NCBI GenBank assembly: GCA_964515905.1
Contig: CAZEWK010000095.1
Coordinates: forward strand, 1-64,000
Source: GCA-2712985 sp964515905
GTDB taxonomy: Bacteria > Pseudomonadota > Alphaproteobacteria > UBA7887
DNA: 64,000 nucleotides
Direction of reading: 5' to 3'
The position numbers and the translations under genes were made by a program. The notes under the pieces were generated by a model. That model was not told where the DNA came from, made no database searches, and was given only the letters and a program-made list of their open reading frames with translations. Positions within the stretch are counted from its first letter, which is position 1. Each line of letters opens with the position of its first letter. Of this stretch, positions 62,421-64,000 are shown in pieces.

Positions 62421-64000
62421 CTAATCGGCCCCCAGCGTAGCAATAGCATTTTCTATGGTATCGATAGCCTTTTTTATTTGGCTTGCGTTAGGGCCGCCCG
62501 CTTGAGCCATGTCTGGTCGTCCGCCTCCGCCCTTTCCACCGAGTGATGTGGCGCCTAGGCGGACCAATTCCACAGCATTAATCTTGTTGGTCAGATCATC
62601 TGATACGGCAACTACTATCGCTGCCTTGCCTTCGCTTTCAGTAGCCAATGTAACGACACCAGATCCTAAAGATTTTATGAGTTCGTCAGCTAGTCCACGT
62701 AAATCTTTAGGAGGAACACCCTCTAATTGCTTGTCTATAAATTTGATCCCCCCTATATCTTTGGCAGTATTGCTATTTTGAACAGTTCCGCCAGCTGTCG
62801 CGAGCTTTCGTCTTGTTTCATTTAATTCTTTGATTAATTTTTTATGTTCCGCTTGCAAAGCTTGGATCCGTTTCGGAAGTTCGGTGGGTTTGGCACGCAG
62901 TGCGGCAGAGGATTCCTTAATGATAGTTTCCTGCTGTCTGCCGAAACGTAGCGCGCCAACACCTGTGACAGCTTCTATTCGCCGTAGTCCTGATCCTACT
63001 GCAGTCTCATTTATTATCCTAAAAATTCCGATATCTCCGGTTCTTTTAACATGAGTGCCACCGCACAGTTCAATGGAGTACGCTTTGCCCTCGGTATTTT
63101 CGATCGAAATAACACGAACTTCATCGCCATACTTTTCCCCAAACAGAGCCAAGGCACCTCTCTGAATCGCTTCATCCGGAGTCATTACATTTGTCGATAC
63201 AATATTGTTAGCAAGAATTTCGACATTAACTTCTTCTTCGATTGCTAACAGATCGTCTTCGTTAATAGCTTGGGGATGGCTAATGTCAAATCGCAATCGT
63301 TCGGGTGTGACCAAGGAGCCCTTTTGACTTACGTGATTTCCCAGATGATTGCGTAAAGCTGTATGCAGGAGGTGGGTCGCCGAGTGATTTCGTCGAAGTG
63401 CGGCGCGTCGGGCCCCGTCTATCTCAAGTTGGACGGTATTATTTACTGACATAGTCCCTGAGATAATCGTCCCAATATGTACGTTAAGCCCTCCTGCTGC
63501 TGTTAGGGTATTATTTATTTGTACCTTGAGGTCTGATTCATCTCGCAATGTCCCGGTGTCTCCAATTTGCCCACCGGACTCGGCATAAAAAGGTGTCTGA
63601 TTAGTGATAACCATTACATCGGATCCAGTCTCTGCGGCAGACACGACTTCACCTTCAACGACGATCGTTAGAATTTGACCTTCTGCAGTATCAGCAGAGT
63701 AACCGATAAACTCAGTTGTCCCTACCGCATCTCTTATTTGGAACCAAAGTTTGTCGGTCGTGTCGTCTCCGGAGCCAGTCCAACTTTTTCGTGCATCAGT
63801 TCGTTGACGGTTCATTGCCACTTCAAAACCGGCACGATCAACTATTCTCCCTTGGGCCCGTAACGCGTCCTCAGTCAAATCGAGTGGGAATCCATATGTA
63901 TCATAAAGCTTAAACGCAATGTCTCCTGGCAATGGGGCTCCATCAGCAAGTTTCGTGGTGGCTTCCTCTAATAATCGTAATCCTCGCCCCAAGGTTTCAG
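62421..64000 (-). CDS. alaS: alanyl-tRNA synthetase, C-terminal part (runs off the window)
   Basis: About 525 C-terminal residues of AlaRS, with the N-terminal catalytic region beyond the right edge. The window begins at ETLGRGLRLLEE. Further on are the editing-domain motifs RNHSATHLLHTAL, VTPERLRFDISHPQAI and CGGTHVKRTGDIG, which deacylate mischarged tRNA, and the C-terminal C-Ala domain with GGGRPDMAQAGG near the end. It charges tRNA-Ala. The 5' end is incomplete here; translation does not start in this window. Confidence 0.96.
   Translation of the reverse strand, partial: ETLGRGLRLLEEATTKLADGAPLPGDIAFKLYDTYGFPLDLTEDALRAQGRIVDRAGFEVAMNRQRTDARKSWTGSGDDTTDKLWFQIRDAVGTTEFIGYSADTAEGQILTIVVEGEVVSAAETGSDVMVITNQTPFYAESGGQIGDTGTLRDESDLKVQINNTLTAAGGLNVHIGTIISGTMSVNNTVQLEIDGARRAALRRNHSATHLLHTALRNHLGNHVSQKGSLVTPERLRFDISHPQAINEDDLLAIEEEVNVEILANNIVSTNVMTPDEAIQRGALALFGEKYGDEVRVISIENTEGKAYSIELCGGTHVKRTGDIGIFRIINETAVGSGLRRIEAVTGVGALRFGRQQETIIKESSAALRAKPTELPKRIQALQAEHKKLIKELNETRRKLATAGGTVQNSNTAKDIGGIKFIDKQLEGVPPKDLRGLADELIKSLGSGVVTLATESEGKAAIVVAVSDDLTNKINAVELVRLGATSLGGKGGGGRPDMAQAGGPNASQIKKAIDTIENAIATLGAD

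Noticed and set aside
1..64000. CRISPR arrays, insertion sequences, prophage, riboswitches
   Set aside because: No regularly spaced repeats, transposase, phage genes or recognisable riboswitch cores were seen on reading both strands.

Overview
The window looks like chromosome of an aerobic, heterotrophic alphaproteobacterium, probably marine and of moderate to low G+C. The hints are a DUF1489 gene (a mainly alphaproteobacterial family), a eukaryote-like NADP isocitrate dehydrogenase, GldA/F/G-like genes followed by a DUF4340 gene, an Asn-less MUG-type glycosylase, and a dense set of acyl-CoA and leucine catabolism genes. The lineage is an inference. No phage, insertion sequence or CRISPR array was seen, and no gene in the 64 kb is recognisable as a transcription factor.

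Layout. 1-9.7 kb: a small secreted protein, tRNA-Arg(CCT), a small membrane protein, an epoxide-hydrolase-like enzyme, a SixA-like phosphatase, a Gfo/Idh/MocA oxidoreductase, a PDZ protein with a degenerate trypsin-like domain, a TonB/TolA-like envelope protein, a DHA2 drug exporter and a DsbA-fold isomerase. 9.9-16.2 kb: a probable outer-membrane barrel, then an ABC-2 operon (ATPase, permease, GldG-like protein, DUF4340 protein). 16.2-28 kb: an aromatic-acid locus. A leftward operon encodes a BenC-type reductase, an SDR, a PaaA-like di-iron protein, an unknown protein and an alpha/beta hydrolase. Divergent from it are gentisate 1,2-dioxygenase and a fumarylpyruvate-hydrolase-like FAH protein, then a 4-hydroxybenzoyl-CoA-thioesterase-like gene, a five-gene Liv-type ABC importer and a MaoC protein. 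The simplest reading is uptake of an aromatic acid, hydroxylation as its CoA thioester, thioester cleavage to gentisate and ring fission to pyruvate and fumarate.

28-30.3 kb: a three-gene nitrile hydratase/thiocyanate hydrolase whose beta chain is split in two, plus a haloalkane dehalogenase with all five catalytic residues. 30.4-37.4 kb: acyl-CoA and branched-chain acid oxidation (ACAD, SDR, MaoC, thiolase, FadB/J-like fusion, 3-hydroxyisobutyrate dehydrogenase). 37.5-42.7 kb: GlnRS, a Tat-exported aldo/keto reductase with two 4Fe-4S sites, a membrane protein, a glutaredoxin-DinB fusion and a second 3-hydroxyisobutyrate-type dehydrogenase. 42.7-51.7 kb: leucine degradation (isovaleryl-CoA dehydrogenase, SDR, thiolase, ACAD, methylcrotonyl-CoA carboxylase beta and alpha) with queF inserted between the two carboxylase subunits.

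51.9-64 kb: a DASS-like permease, a DUF1489 protein, a MUG-like glycosylase, a complete pqqABCDE operon including the 24-residue pqqA, a LysM protein, a polytopic membrane protein, a LOG-family hydrolase, icd, and the 3' part of alaS running off the right edge.

The most novel-looking parts are the PaaA-like oxygenase that lacks PaaB/PaaC/PaaD and is paired with a BenC-type reductase, and the split-beta nitrile hydratase beside a dehalogenase.
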